Shown: one piece after another, positions 17,294-25,671 of the stretch
How positions within the stretch are numbered: position 1 is the stretch's first letter
How the letters are laid out: each line of letters opens with the position of its first letter
Assembly (NCBI RefSeq): GCF_009729855.1
Contig: NZ_WODA01000025.1
Coordinates: 620,001 to 684,000, forward strand
Source: Agromyces luteolus
GTDB lineage: Bacteria > Actinomycetota > Actinomycetes > Actinomycetales > Microbacteriaceae
Direction of reading: 5' to 3'
Length of the DNA stretch: 64,000 nt
Notes under the pieces: generated by a model
Told to the model about the DNA's origin: nothing
Database searches by the model: none
Seen by the model: only the letters and a program-made list of their open reading frames with translations
Position numbers and translations under genes: made by a program

Positions 17294-17348
17294 AGCGTAT
17301 CAATGGTCGTGCATTGCATTTCTCAGCGCGTCAATAGCCACGTACCGT
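17294..17348. promoter_or_regulatory. Divergent LysR/EamA promoter region with dyad
   Basis: TACGCT on the minus strand (17299-17294) and TACCGT on the plus strand (17343-17348) are -10 elements placed 6 and 7 bases from their start codons. Between them CAATG (17301-17305) and CATTG (17312-17316) form an inverted repeat with a 6-base spacer, at about -40 relative to the EamA start and over the -35 region of the LysR gene. This is the usual geometry for a LysR activator that represses itself. Confidence 0.5.
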
Positions 17349-17355
17349 CATCCCC

Positions 17356-18276
17356 ATGGGACAGGTGAGGGGCGATGGGGTCGGCGGCGCGGCCGCGGTC
17401 GTCGGGGGCGCGGCATCCGTGCAGGTCGGCGCGGCGATCGGCGCGACGATCTTCCCCCTCGTCGGCCCGGCCGGGGTCGTCGCCCTCCGCCAGGCGGTGG
17501 CGGCCGTCGCGCTGCTCGCCGTCGCACGCCCTCGCCGTCGCGACCTCACGTGGTCGGTGCTGCGACCGGCGATGCTCCTCGGCGGCGTGCTCGTCGTGAT
17601 GAACCTCGCCCTGTACGCCGCGGTCGAGCGCATCGGCCTCGGCCCGGCGGTCACGATCGAGTTCCTCGGTCCGCTCGCCCTCGCGATCCTCGGATCCCGC
17701 CGCCGCATCGACCTCGTCGCCGCGGTGCTCGCCGCCGCGGGCGTCGTGCTCCTCACGGGCACGGTGCCCGGTATCGATCCGCTCGGCATCGCGTTCGCCC
17801 TCGCCGCGGCGGCCGCCTGGGCGGCCTACATCCTGCTGAGCCAGCGCGCGGGCCGGTCCCTGCCCGGCGTGCAGGCCACGGCGGTCGCGACCACCGTCGC
17901 GGCGGTCCTCACGGCGCCCCTCCTCGTCGTGGTGCTCCTCAGCCTCGAGCCCGGCGCGATCGCGCTGGTGCTCGGCGTCGGCGCGATCGCGGGGCTGCTC
18001 TCCTCCGCGATCCCCTACTCGATCGACCTCATGGTGCTACGACGGATGCCGCGGCAGCGGTTCGCCGTCCTGCAGAGCGTGCACCCGGCGGCCGCCGCCC
18101 TCGCCGGACTCGTCGTCCTCGGCGAGGCCCTCGCGACGTGGCAGCTCGTCGGGCTCGCGCTCGTCACCGTCGCGAACGTGATCGCGGTCGGCTTCCGCTC
18201 CCGCACCCGCGCACGCACCGCTGCCGGGGCCCGTCGGCCGGATGCCCCGCCGCGCGCCGCCGCCGCGGCATCCTGA
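17356..18276 (+). CDS. EamA/RhtA-type metabolite exporter
   Basis: Drug/metabolite transporter superfamily protein of 306 residues with ten predicted transmembrane helices in two EamA halves. ALYAAVERIGLGPAVTIEFLGPL and VHPAAAALAGLVVLGE are characteristic of the RhtA (threonine/homoserine exporter) group, so amino-acid export is the best guess. The C-terminus ends in an Arg/Ala-rich cytoplasmic tail. Its start is leaderless (TACCGT 7 bases upstream). It is likely regulated by the divergent LysR protein. Confidence 0.85.
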   Translation: MGQVRGDGVGGAAAVVGGAASVQVGAAIGATIFPLVGPAGVVALRQAVAAVALLAVARPRRRDLTWSVLRPAMLLGGVLVVMNLALYAAVERIGLGPAVTIEFLGPLALAILGSRRRIDLVAAVLAAAGVVLLTGTVPGIDPLGIAFALAAAAAWAAYILLSQRAGRSLPGVQATAVATTVAAVLTAPLLVVVLLSLEPGAIALVLGVGAIAGLLSSAIPYSIDLMVLRRMPRQRFAVLQSVHPAAAALAGLVVLGEALATWQLVGLALVTVANVIAVGFRSRTRARTAAGARRPDAPPRAAAAAS

Positions 18277-18287
18277 CCCCCTCGCAC

Positions 18288-18293
18288 TAGGCT
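18288..18293 (+). promoter_or_regulatory. -10 element of pncB, leaderless start
   Basis: TAGGCT ends exactly 7 bases before the pncB GTG, so transcription should begin at or next to the start codon. Confidence 0.55.
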
Positions 18294-18300
18294 TGGCCGG

Positions 18301-19620
18301 GTGACCGGGTCTGCTGCGCTGTTCACCGACCGCTACGAGCTCACCATGGTGGATGCCGCCCTGCTCGACGGAACCGCCCACCGCGAGAGCCTCTTCGAGG
18401 CGTTCGCACGGCGCCTGCCCGACGGGCGCCGGTACGGCATCGTCGCGGGCACCGGGCGGCTGCTCGAGCTCATCGAGCGCTTCCGCTTCGACGACGCCGA
18501 ACTCGAGTTCCTCCGCGAGCAGCGCGTGGTCCGCGACGAGACGCTCGACTGGCTCGCCGACTACCGCTTCCGCGGCGACGTCTGGGGCTACCGCGAGGGC
18601 GAGGCGTACTTCCCGGGCTCGCCGCTCGTCACGATCCAGGCGCCGTTCGCCGACGCGGTCATGCTCGAGACCCTCGTGCTCTCGGTGCTGAACTACGACT
18701 CCTCGGTCGCGAGCGCCGCCGCGCGCATGGTGTCCGTCGCGCTCGGCCGGCCGATCGCCGAGATGGGCTCGCGCCGCACCAACGAGGCGTCGGCGGTCGC
18801 CGCCGCGCGCGCCGCCTACATCGCCGGGTTCGACGCGACCAGCAACCTCGAGGCCGGGCGCACCTGGGGCATCCCGACCATGGGCACGGCCGCGCACGCA
18901 TTCACGTTGCTGCACGACAGCGAGGAGGCGGCGTTCCGCGCGCAGGTCGAGGCCATGGGGCCTGGCACGACGCTCCTCATCGACACGTACGACATCGCGA
19001 CGGGCGTCGAGACCGCGGTTCGGGTGGCCGGCACCGGGCTCGGCGCCGTGCGCATCGACTCCGGCGACCTGCCGACCGTGGTCGCCGCGGTGCGCGAGCA
19101 GCTCGATGAGCTCGGCGCGGTGAACACGCGCATCACCGTGACGAGCGATCTCGACGAGTTCACACTCGCGGCCCTCTCGGGCGCCCCAGTCGACGCCTAC
19201 GGCGTGGGCACGTCGGTCGTGACCGGCTCGGGCTTTCCCGCGGCCGGCATGGTCTACAAGCTCGTCGCGCGCCGGGGCGACGACGGCGAGTGGGTGAGCG
19301 TCGCGAAGGCGTCGACGAAGAAGCTGAGCGTCGGCGGGCGCAAGAACGCCGCGCGCCGCATCGACTCCACGCGCACCGCGCGCGAGGAGCTCGTGTTCGT
19401 CGGCGACGGCCCCGACGGCGAGGCCGAGTTCGCGGCCGACGACGAGCTGCGGCCGCTCATGGTCCGGCTGATGCACGAGGGGCGAGCGGATGCCGCGTTC
19501 ACGGGCCACGCGGGCGTCGAGGCCGCACGCGCGCACCGCGCCGAGGTGATGCAGGAACTGCCGATCGAGGCGTTCCGCCTGGGACGCGGCGAGCCGGTGA
19601 TCCCGACGACGTACCGCTGA
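18301..19620 (+). CDS. pncB: Nicotinate phosphoribosyltransferase
   Basis: Joins nicotinate to PRPP in the Preiss-Handler route of NAD synthesis; cytosolic, 439 residues. Motifs seen are LFTDRYELTMVDAAL at the N-terminus, EMGSRRTNEASAVAAARAAYIAGFDATSN with the active-site region, GTAAHAFTLLH (the phosphorylatable His region), IDTYD, and VRIDSGDLP for ribose-phosphate binding. The start is the GTG at 18301, with no ribosome-binding site but an ideal leaderless -10. It converges on the DUF3039 gene. Confidence 0.94.
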   Translation: MTGSAALFTDRYELTMVDAALLDGTAHRESLFEAFARRLPDGRRYGIVAGTGRLLELIERFRFDDAELEFLREQRVVRDETLDWLADYRFRGDVWGYREGEAYFPGSPLVTIQAPFADAVMLETLVLSVLNYDSSVASAAARMVSVALGRPIAEMGSRRTNEASAVAAARAAYIAGFDATSNLEAGRTWGIPTMGTAAHAFTLLHDSEEAAFRAQVEAMGPGTTLLIDTYDIATGVETAVRVAGTGLGAVRIDSGDLPTVVAAVREQLDELGAVNTRITVTSDLDEFTLAALSGAPVDAYGVGTSVVTGSGFPAAGMVYKLVARRGDDGEWVSVAKASTKKLSVGGRKNAARRIDSTRTAREELVFVGDGPDGEAEFAADDELRPLMVRLMHEGRADAAFTGHAGVEAARAHRAEVMQELPIEAFRLGRGEPVIPTTYR

Positions 19621-19653
19621 GCGGCGGGTCGCTGAACCGGACGGCGGCGGGCG

Positions 19654-19941
19654 TCAGCCCTTCTTCATCCGCTCGTAGATCTCCTTGCACGCCGGGCAGA
19701 CCGGGAACTTCTCCGGGTCGCGACCCGGGGTCCACTTCTTGCCGCACAGCGCGCGGACCGGCTTGCCGGTCATCGCCGACTCGAGGATCTGCTCCTTCTT
19801 GACGTAGTGCGAGAACCGCTCGTGGTCGCCGGGCTCGATGTGCTCCTCTTCGAGCAGCTTCTCGAGTTCGCGGTCGAGGACCGAGGTCCCGCCACCGGGC
19901 GCGTCGGGGTCGGCGATGCTCGCGTGCACGGGTCGGATCAT
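19654..19941 (-). CDS. DUF3039 protein with Cys zinc-ribbon-like site
   Basis: Small cytosolic protein of 95 residues matching the actinobacterial DUF3039 family: LEKLLEEEHIEPGDHERFSHYV, KKEQILESAMTGKPVRALCGKKW, then FPVCPACKEIYERM. Cys residues at about 66, 81 and 84 plus a His could hold zinc. The function is unknown. The ATG has TAGACT ending 7 bases upstream. It is followed after 21 bases by the end of the ABC exporter operon on the same strand but with its own promoter. Confidence 0.88.
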   Translation of the reverse strand: MIRPVHASIADPDAPGGGTSVLDRELEKLLEEEHIEPGDHERFSHYVKKEQILESAMTGKPVRALCGKKWTPGRDPEKFPVCPACKEIYERMKKG

Positions 19942-19962
19942 GCCGAGCAGTCTACGCCGCGA

Positions 19963-21537
19963 TCAGGCGCGGACGGCCGCCGCGACGATCTCAGGGGCGC
20001 GGCGCTCGAAGACGCGCCCGCCGGCGAACACGCCGATCACGAGCACGAGCAGGCCGAGGCCGGCGCCCGCGGCGAGAGATGCCGCGTGCCAGGACGGGTC
20101 GTCGAAGATGCCGAGCGCGGCGAACCCGATCGCGGGCGCCGCGACGAGCAGCGCCGCGAACATCGCGAACGACTGCACGAGCGCCGTGATCCCGCCGGTC
20201 GACTGCGGCTGCTGGAACGGGCTGTCGCCGGGCTTCACGACCGGGTAGGGCATCGCGGCCGAGGTGATCGACCCGATGCCGAGCCCGGCGAGGAGCAGTG
20301 CCGTGCTCACGCCGAGCAGCGACGGCAGGAGGCGCCAGTCGTCGAGCACGAAGACCGTGACGGCGCTGCCCAGTCCGATCACCAGGATGCCCGCGACGAG
20401 CACGGGGACGAGTCGGCCGAAGCGGTCGGCCGCGCCGCGCACGCCCGAGACGACGTGCAGCCAGACGGCCGTGTTGTCGTAGGCGGTGTCGTTGTGGAGG
20501 CTCCAGCCGAGCAGCAGGCACACGAGCGGCACCGGGATGAGGCCCAGGTACATCGACGGGACGCCGGCGATGCCGAGCGGCAGCATCACGAGGATCGGCG
20601 CGATGGGAACCATCAGGAGCGACACCCAGTAGCGCGAGTCGCGGAACCAGTAGGTGGTGCTCCGCGCCGCGATCGCCCCGGTCGGACCACCCGTCGTGCG
20701 CCCGAACCAGCCGAGGCCGTGGTAGCTGCGCACGCTCGCCTGCCGACCCGGCGTGACGAGCATTTTCGCGACAAGCGCCTTCCACGCGACCCAGGCGAAC
20801 CACACGGTCGCCCCCGCGATGAGGAGCTTGAGGAACGCCAGACCCCAGGCGCCGGATGCGGCCTCGCCGGGGACGGCGAACGCAGCGCCGAGCGGCGTCC
20901 ACGACAGCGCGCCGGCGATCGCGCCGATCGCGCGCCGGCCGGAGGCCGCCCAGTCGACCGTCGTCAGCGCCACGGCGAGCGGCGCGATCATGACCACGAA
21001 CAGCACGCCGAGCACCGTGCCGACGTCGCGCGCCCGTCGCGTCTCGAGGAGCAGCCCGGCGATGCCGGCGGTCAGCCGCGCCGCGAGCAGGCACGTCGCG
21101 AACGCGAGCAGTGCGCCGAGGATCGCGAACACGGCCGTGCCGAACCCGCGCGACCAGGTCACGACGGTCCCCGTGAGCACGATCGCGAGCGCGACCGCGG
21201 GCACGCCGATCATCGCGGAGAGCGCGAGCCCGAGCGCGATCGTGCGGTCGGGGATGCCGAAGAGCGCGAAGCGCCGCGGATCCATCGTGTCGTCGACGCC
21301 GAAGACGAGCGGCACCAGGAGGAAGCCGACGACGGTCGCCGCACCGCCGACCACGAGCACGTCGCGCACGAACGCCACGTCCTCGACCGAGCGGAGGCCG
21401 AGGAGGATCAGGAACAGCAGCACTGAGATGCCGAGCCCGTAGACGATCGCGATCGCGAGGCCGACGACCTGCCAGGCGCTCCGCTTGAAGATGTTCCCGA
21501 GCAGCCGCAGCTTCAGTCGGAGAAGCTGTGCAACCAT
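19963..21537 (-). CDS. ABC-2-type exporter permease
   Basis: Polytopic membrane protein of 524 residues with roughly 12 transmembrane segments, starting with a short cytoplasmic helix (MVAQLLRLKLRLLGNIFKR). There is no signal peptide and no ATPase motif. It overlaps the 3' end of the upstream ATPase gene by 25 bases, so the two form one transporter. The substrate cannot be read from the sequence. The ATG at 21537 is chosen because the open frame before it only mirrors the ATPase gene. Confidence 0.78.
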   Translation of the reverse strand: MVAQLLRLKLRLLGNIFKRSAWQVVGLAIAIVYGLGISVLLFLILLGLRSVEDVAFVRDVLVVGGAATVVGFLLVPLVFGVDDTMDPRRFALFGIPDRTIALGLALSAMIGVPAVALAIVLTGTVVTWSRGFGTAVFAILGALLAFATCLLAARLTAGIAGLLLETRRARDVGTVLGVLFVVMIAPLAVALTTVDWAASGRRAIGAIAGALSWTPLGAAFAVPGEAASGAWGLAFLKLLIAGATVWFAWVAWKALVAKMLVTPGRQASVRSYHGLGWFGRTTGGPTGAIAARSTTYWFRDSRYWVSLLMVPIAPILVMLPLGIAGVPSMYLGLIPVPLVCLLLGWSLHNDTAYDNTAVWLHVVSGVRGAADRFGRLVPVLVAGILVIGLGSAVTVFVLDDWRLLPSLLGVSTALLLAGLGIGSITSAAMPYPVVKPGDSPFQQPQSTGGITALVQSFAMFAALLVAAPAIGFAALGIFDDPSWHAASLAAGAGLGLLVLVIGVFAGGRVFERRAPEIVAAAVRA

Positions 21538-23780
21538 TCCATGCCCTCCGCTGCCTTGCGTCCGCCCGCGAGCTCGACGAACCGCTCCTCGAGCGTGTCG
21601 CCGCGGCGCACCTCGTCGAGCGTGCCGGATGCCAGGACCCGCCCGCCCACGATGATCGCCGCCGAGTCGCACACGCGCTCGATGAGGTCCATGCTGTGGC
21701 TCGACAGGAGCACCGTTCCACCGCCCGCGACGTAGCGCTCGAGGATGTCGGTGAGGTTCGCCGCCGAGACGGGGTCGACCGACTCGAACGGCTCGTCGAG
21801 CACCAGCATGCGCGGCGAGTGGATCATCGCGCAGGCGAGGGCGATCTTCTTCGTCATGCCGGCCGAGTAGTCCGCGACGAGCCGGTCGAGGGCGTCCTCG
21901 AGGCCGAAGGCGTCGGCGAGGTCGGCACTGCGATCGAGCACGGTGCGGTGGTCGAGTCCGCGCAGCGAGCCGGCGTAGTAGAGCATCTCGGCACCGGTGA
22001 GCCGGTCGAACAGGCGCAGCCGGTCGGGCAGCACGCCGGTGATGCGCTTGGCCGCGCGCGGCTCCTTCCAGACGTCGATGCCGTTGACGTGCACCGACCC
22101 GCCGTCGGGGCGCAGGAGCCCGGTGATCATCGAGAGGGTCGTGGTCTTGCCCGCGCCGTTCGGGCCGACGATGCCGTAGAACGAGCCGGCGCGGATGCCG
22201 AGGCTGATCGCGTCGACGGCGGTGGTGTCGCCGAACCGCTTGACGAGCCCGTCGATCGAGAGCACGATCGGCGCCTCCGGCGCGGGCGCCTCGCGGGCCA
22301 CCCGGATCGTCCGCTTCTTCCGCGGCATCGGCGTCGTGCCGGTCGCGATCGTCCCCAGAGGAATGACGGCGACGCCGCGCTCGCCCTCGTGGTCGTCGGC
22401 GACGGGCGCCGGTTCGATCGCCGCGTCGGCCGGTTCGGACTCGACGGCGGCGTCGGACTCGACGGCGGAGTCGGTCTCCGCGGCCGGTTCGGACTCGACG
22501 GCGGAGCCGGTCTCGGCGGCCGTGGCGGCGCCGACGAGCAGGATGGCCTCGCCGGTCAGGTCGGTCGTGCCGTTCGGAGACTCCTCGACCGCGGCGGCGG
22601 TGTCGTCATCGGCGACCTCGGTCGCCGCCTCGGGAGCGGCCTCGCGCTCGGGCTCGGCGTCGGCATCGGCGAGGTCGCCGCTCGTCGCCGGAGTCTCGTC
22701 GGGTCCGCCCGGATGCCACGTGCGCGTCACCTCGGCGGCGCGCACGACGTCGGCCGGCTCATCCTCGGCCGGAGCGGTGGCGGCGGCCTCGGGCTCGGCG
22801 GGCGCTTCGGCGGGCGTCGGCTCGGCGACGACCTCGGCGCGGGGCTCGTCGGCGACCGGCGAGGCGGCCGGGTCCATCGCGGCAGTCTCCGCGACCTCGG
22901 GCTCCGCGACGACGGGGTCGACGGGGCCGGTCGCGCGGCGCGACCTGGGCTCGGCCTCGGTCGTGTCGGTCGTGACCGACGCGGCGACCCGCTCGCGGGC
23001 GGATGCCGCGGCCTTGCGAGCGTCGGCCGCCCGGGCCCTCGCGGCCGCAGTGGATGCGGCCCGGGCCGACTTCGCCGTCCTGCCCCTCGCCGCCGACGTG
23101 CTCGCCGATTCGCTGCGGGCGGCGGCGGCGCGCTTCTGCGCGGACGCGCCGGTCTCGTTCGTGGCGTCCGCGCGGTCGGCGGGCGCCGAACCCGACTCCG
23201 CCGGGGCCGGCGTCGCCGACCCGGTCGCGGTCGTTCCGGTCGCCTTCGCCGAACGGCTCGACGGCGCCGACGCACCCTTCGTGGTGCCGGACTTCGCCGA
23301 CGTCGACGCACCCTTCGCGGAGCCGGACTTCGCCGACGTGCGCTTCGCGGCGGCCTCGGATGCGGGTCGCTTCGCCGTGCCCGACGATGCGGCCGGCTTC
23401 CGCGCGCTCGTCGTGCGCTTCGCGGCGGGCGTCACCGGTTCGGCCGCCGTCGTCCCCGTCGCGTCGTCGGCGGCGGTGGTCGCGCGGGCGGCGGACGCCC
23501 GCTTCGCGGCCGTCGCTCGCGTGGCCGCGGACTTCGCCGCCGTGCTCCTCGTCGACGACTTCGCCGCGGCGGACTTGGTGGTCGACGCCTTCGCGGCGCT
23601 CGAACGCGCGGCGGCGGACTTCGCCGCGGTGGCTCGGCCGGCGGTCGTCCCGCCGGCGCGGCCCGGTTCGCCACGCCCCTGCTCGGACGCGACGGATTCC
23701 CCCCGACCAGCAGACACCCCCGTGTCCGTGCCTTCGGGAGTCTCGTCCTCAGGACCTGATCGCGAAACGGAAGTCACCAC
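21513..23780 (-). CDS. ABC transporter ATPase with long histone-like disordered N-terminus
   Basis: Protein of 755 residues. The ABC domain occupies about residues 504-735: Walker A GPNGAGKTT near 539, a variant signature YSAGMTKK, Walker B MLVLDEPFESVDP and the switch His in SSHSM. The first ~500 residues are low complexity. Residues ~40-270 are Ala/Ser/Thr/Lys-rich and strongly basic (units such as TAAKSAAARSSAAKAS), resembling histone H1 tails; residues ~270-490 are acidic, rich in Glu, Asp, Pro and Ala. Typical ABC ATPases are 220-320 residues. The frame is continuous, so this is a fusion or extension rather than a sequencing error. The GTG at 23780 is the only credible start. It partners the overlapping permease gene. 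Confidence 0.82.
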   Translation of the reverse strand: MVTSVSRSGPEDETPEGTDTGVSAGRGESVASEQGRGEPGRAGGTTAGRATAAKSAAARSSAAKASTTKSAAAKSSTRSTAAKSAATRATAAKRASAARATTAADDATGTTAAEPVTPAAKRTTSARKPAASSGTAKRPASEAAAKRTSAKSGSAKGASTSAKSGTTKGASAPSSRSAKATGTTATGSATPAPAESGSAPADRADATNETGASAQKRAAAARSESASTSAARGRTAKSARAASTAAARARAADARKAAASARERVAASVTTDTTEAEPRSRRATGPVDPVVAEPEVAETAAMDPAASPVADEPRAEVVAEPTPAEAPAEPEAAATAPAEDEPADVVRAAEVTRTWHPGGPDETPATSGDLADADAEPEREAAPEAATEVADDDTAAAVEESPNGTTDLTGEAILLVGAATAAETGSAVESEPAAETDSAVESDAAVESEPADAAIEPAPVADDHEGERGVAVIPLGTIATGTTPMPRKKRTIRVAREAPAPEAPIVLSIDGLVKRFGDTTAVDAISLGIRAGSFYGIVGPNGAGKTTTLSMITGLLRPDGGSVHVNGIDVWKEPRAAKRITGVLPDRLRLFDRLTGAEMLYYAGSLRGLDHRTVLDRSADLADAFGLEDALDRLVADYSAGMTKKIALACAMIHSPRMLVLDEPFESVDPVSAANLTDILERYVAGGGTVLLSSHSMDLIERVCDSAAIIVGGRVLASGTLDEVRRGDTLEERFVELAGGRKAAEGMEWLHSFSD

Positions 23781-24045
23781 GACAACCTACCAACCCCCCT
23801 GCCCGCAGCCATGGACCTCTCACAGCGAATTCACGTCGTGGCGTGCGGATCCTCGAAGCTGGGCGGAACCCGGGCGTCGCATCACGATCCTGCTACGGCT
23901 TCATCGCAACCCCCAGCGGCATCTCCGGCTGTCCGGTATCCTGTGATCCGGCATAACGGCGTGTCCAGAAGTGAACTTGCGGGTGAATCCCCGGTGAACT
24001 CGAACCGAATCGAGGCTCCGGCACCCGATCGACGAAGGAGATGCA

Positions 24046-24738
24046 GTGACCACGCAGATCGTGATCCTCGCAGCCGGCATGGGGAGCCGGCTCGGGCGTT
24101 CCCTCCCCAAGCCGCTCACCGAACTGAGCGACGGCCGCACGATCATGCGCCAGCAGTTCGACAACATCGAGCACGCGTTCGGCCGCAACGCCGCCGTGAC
24201 GATCGTCGTCGGCTACAAGCTCGAGCACATCATCGAGGCGTTCCCGCAGGCGTCCTTCGTCTACAACGAGGAGTACGACCAGACGAACACGTCGAAGTCG
24301 CTCATGCGTGCGCTGCAGGCGTCGCAGCCCGGCGGGGTGCTCTGGATGAACGGCGACGTGGTGTTCGACCCGGCGATCCTCGACCGCGCGCTCGCGTTCA
24401 TCGCCCGCGACCAGTCCTTCGTGACCGTCAACACCGCGAAGGTGTCCGACGAAGAGGTGAAGTACACGACGACCGCCGAGGGCTACATCAAGGAACTCTC
24501 GAAGACCGTCAAGGGCGGGCTCGGCGAGGCCGTCGGCATCAACTACATCTCGAGCCGCGACAAGGGCACGTTCCTCGCCCACCTGCAGCGCGTCGGCGAC
24601 CAGGACTACTTCGAGCGCGGCCTCGAGCTGGCCATCGAGAAGAACGGCCTCCTCGTCGAGCCGATGGACGTCTCCGACCTGTACGCGGTCGAGATCGACT
24701 TCGCGGAAGACCTGGAGCGCGCGAACCACTTCGTGTGA
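24046..24738 (+). CDS. Nucleotidyltransferase, sugar-phosphate or choline-phosphate type (LicC-like)
   Basis: Cytosolic enzyme of 230 residues with the nucleotidyltransferase fold: VILAAGMGSRLGRSLPKPLTE at the N-terminus (Lys of the LPKPL motif contacts the substrate) and MNGDVVFDP carrying a metal-binding Asp. Its short length and NEEYDQTNTSKSL segment resemble LicC-type CTP:phosphocholine cytidylyltransferases more than full-length sugar pyrophosphorylases. It probably makes an activated precursor for the surface polymer exported by the downstream ABC pair. The GTG start has AAGGAG upstream. Confidence 0.72.
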   Translation: MTTQIVILAAGMGSRLGRSLPKPLTELSDGRTIMRQQFDNIEHAFGRNAAVTIVVGYKLEHIIEAFPQASFVYNEEYDQTNTSKSLMRALQASQPGGVLWMNGDVVFDPAILDRALAFIARDQSFVTVNTAKVSDEEVKYTTTAEGYIKELSKTVKGGLGEAVGINYISSRDKGTFLAHLQRVGDQDYFERGLELAIEKNGLLVEPMDVSDLYAVEIDFAEDLERANHFV

Positions 24739-24755
24739 CCTGCGCACCACACAGC

Positions 24756-24793
24756 GTGAGAAGCGGATGCCGGCAACGGCATCCGCTTCTCAC
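24756..24793. terminator. Long perfect hairpin, probable terminator
   Basis: Two 17-base arms pair perfectly around a GCAA tetraloop directly after the nucleotidyltransferase gene. There is no T-tract, as is usual in actinobacterial terminators. The stem contains GGATGCC and its complement. Confidence 0.7.
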
Positions 24794-24870
24794 ATCTCCG
24801 GCCCGGCGGCGAGCCAGCGCGCCGATCGGAGCGGTACGGAGGCCGGCCTCCGGCCATCTACGATGAGATC

Positions 24871-25671
24871 GTGATGAGCTACGCCGACTCGCATCCGTTC
24901 ACGCGGACGCCATGGGACGGCTACCGGCATTCGCTGTGGCTCCTCACGACGCGCGACCTGAAGGTCCGGTACTCGACGTCGGCGCTCGGCTATCTCTGGT
25001 CGGTGCTCGACCCGCTCGTGATGGCGGGCATCTACTGGTTCGTCTTCACGCAGGTGTTCGACCGGACGGTCGGCCAGCAGCCGTACATCGTCTTCCTGCT
25101 CGCGGGCCTGCTGCCGTGGATGTGGTTCAACGGCGCCGTCGGCGATTCGACCCGCGCATTCCTCAAGGACGCGAAGCTCGTCCGCTCGACGATGATCCCG
25201 CGGACCATCTGGGTGAACCGCATCGTGCTGTCGAAGGGGATCGAGTTCCTCCTCGCCCTGCCCGTGCTCGCGTTCTTCGCGATCGTGTTCGAAGCGACCG
25301 TCTCGTGGGAACTCGTGCTCTTCCCCCTCGGCATCCTCCTGCAGGCCGTGCTCACCGCCGCCGTGAGCCTCATCGTCGCGCCGCTCGTCGTGTTCTTCCG
25401 CGACCTCGAGCGGGCGGTGAAGCTCATCCTGCGATTCCTGTTCTACGCCTCGCCGATCATCTACGGCACGAGCGACCTGCCCGGCGGCTTCCAGTTCTGG
25501 GCCGCGTTCAATCCGCTGAGCGGCGTGTTCAGCCTCTACCGCGCGGGCTTCTTCCCCGACGAGCTCAACTGGTTCGACGTCGGCGTCTCCGCCGCCATGT
25601 CCCTCGTGCTCCTCGCCCTCGGGCTCTGGGTGTTCCGGTCCTCCGAGCGCCAGGTGCTGAAGGAGATCTGA
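24871..25671 (+). CDS. ABC-2 polysaccharide/teichoic-acid exporter permease (TagG/Wzm-like)
   Basis: Membrane subunit of 266 residues with six predicted transmembrane helices. TTRDLKVRYSTSALGYLWSVLDPL at the N-terminus and SPIIYG plus FNPLSGVFSLYRA near the C-terminus are typical of permeases exporting lipid-linked teichoic acids, O antigens or capsules. The GTG at 24871 has TACGAT ending 6 bases upstream, the local leaderless pattern. The stop overlaps the ATPase start (TGATG). Confidence 0.88.
   Translation: MMSYADSHPFTRTPWDGYRHSLWLLTTRDLKVRYSTSALGYLWSVLDPLVMAGIYWFVFTQVFDRTVGQQPYIVFLLAGLLPWMWFNGAVGDSTRAFLKDAKLVRSTMIPRTIWVNRIVLSKGIEFLLALPVLAFFAIVFEATVSWELVLFPLGILLQAVLTAAVSLIVAPLVVFFRDLERAVKLILRFLFYASPIIYGTSDLPGGFQFWAAFNPLSGVFSLYRAGFFPDELNWFDVGVSAAMSLVLLALGLWVFRSSERQVLKEI

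Noticed and set aside
21528-23946. Long plus-strand ORFs (743 and 583 residues) opposite the ABC ATPase
   Set aside because: They mirror the Ala/Ser/Lys low-complexity coding of the ATPase tail; they have no domain and lack start signals. The minus-strand frame continues into a clear ABC domain.
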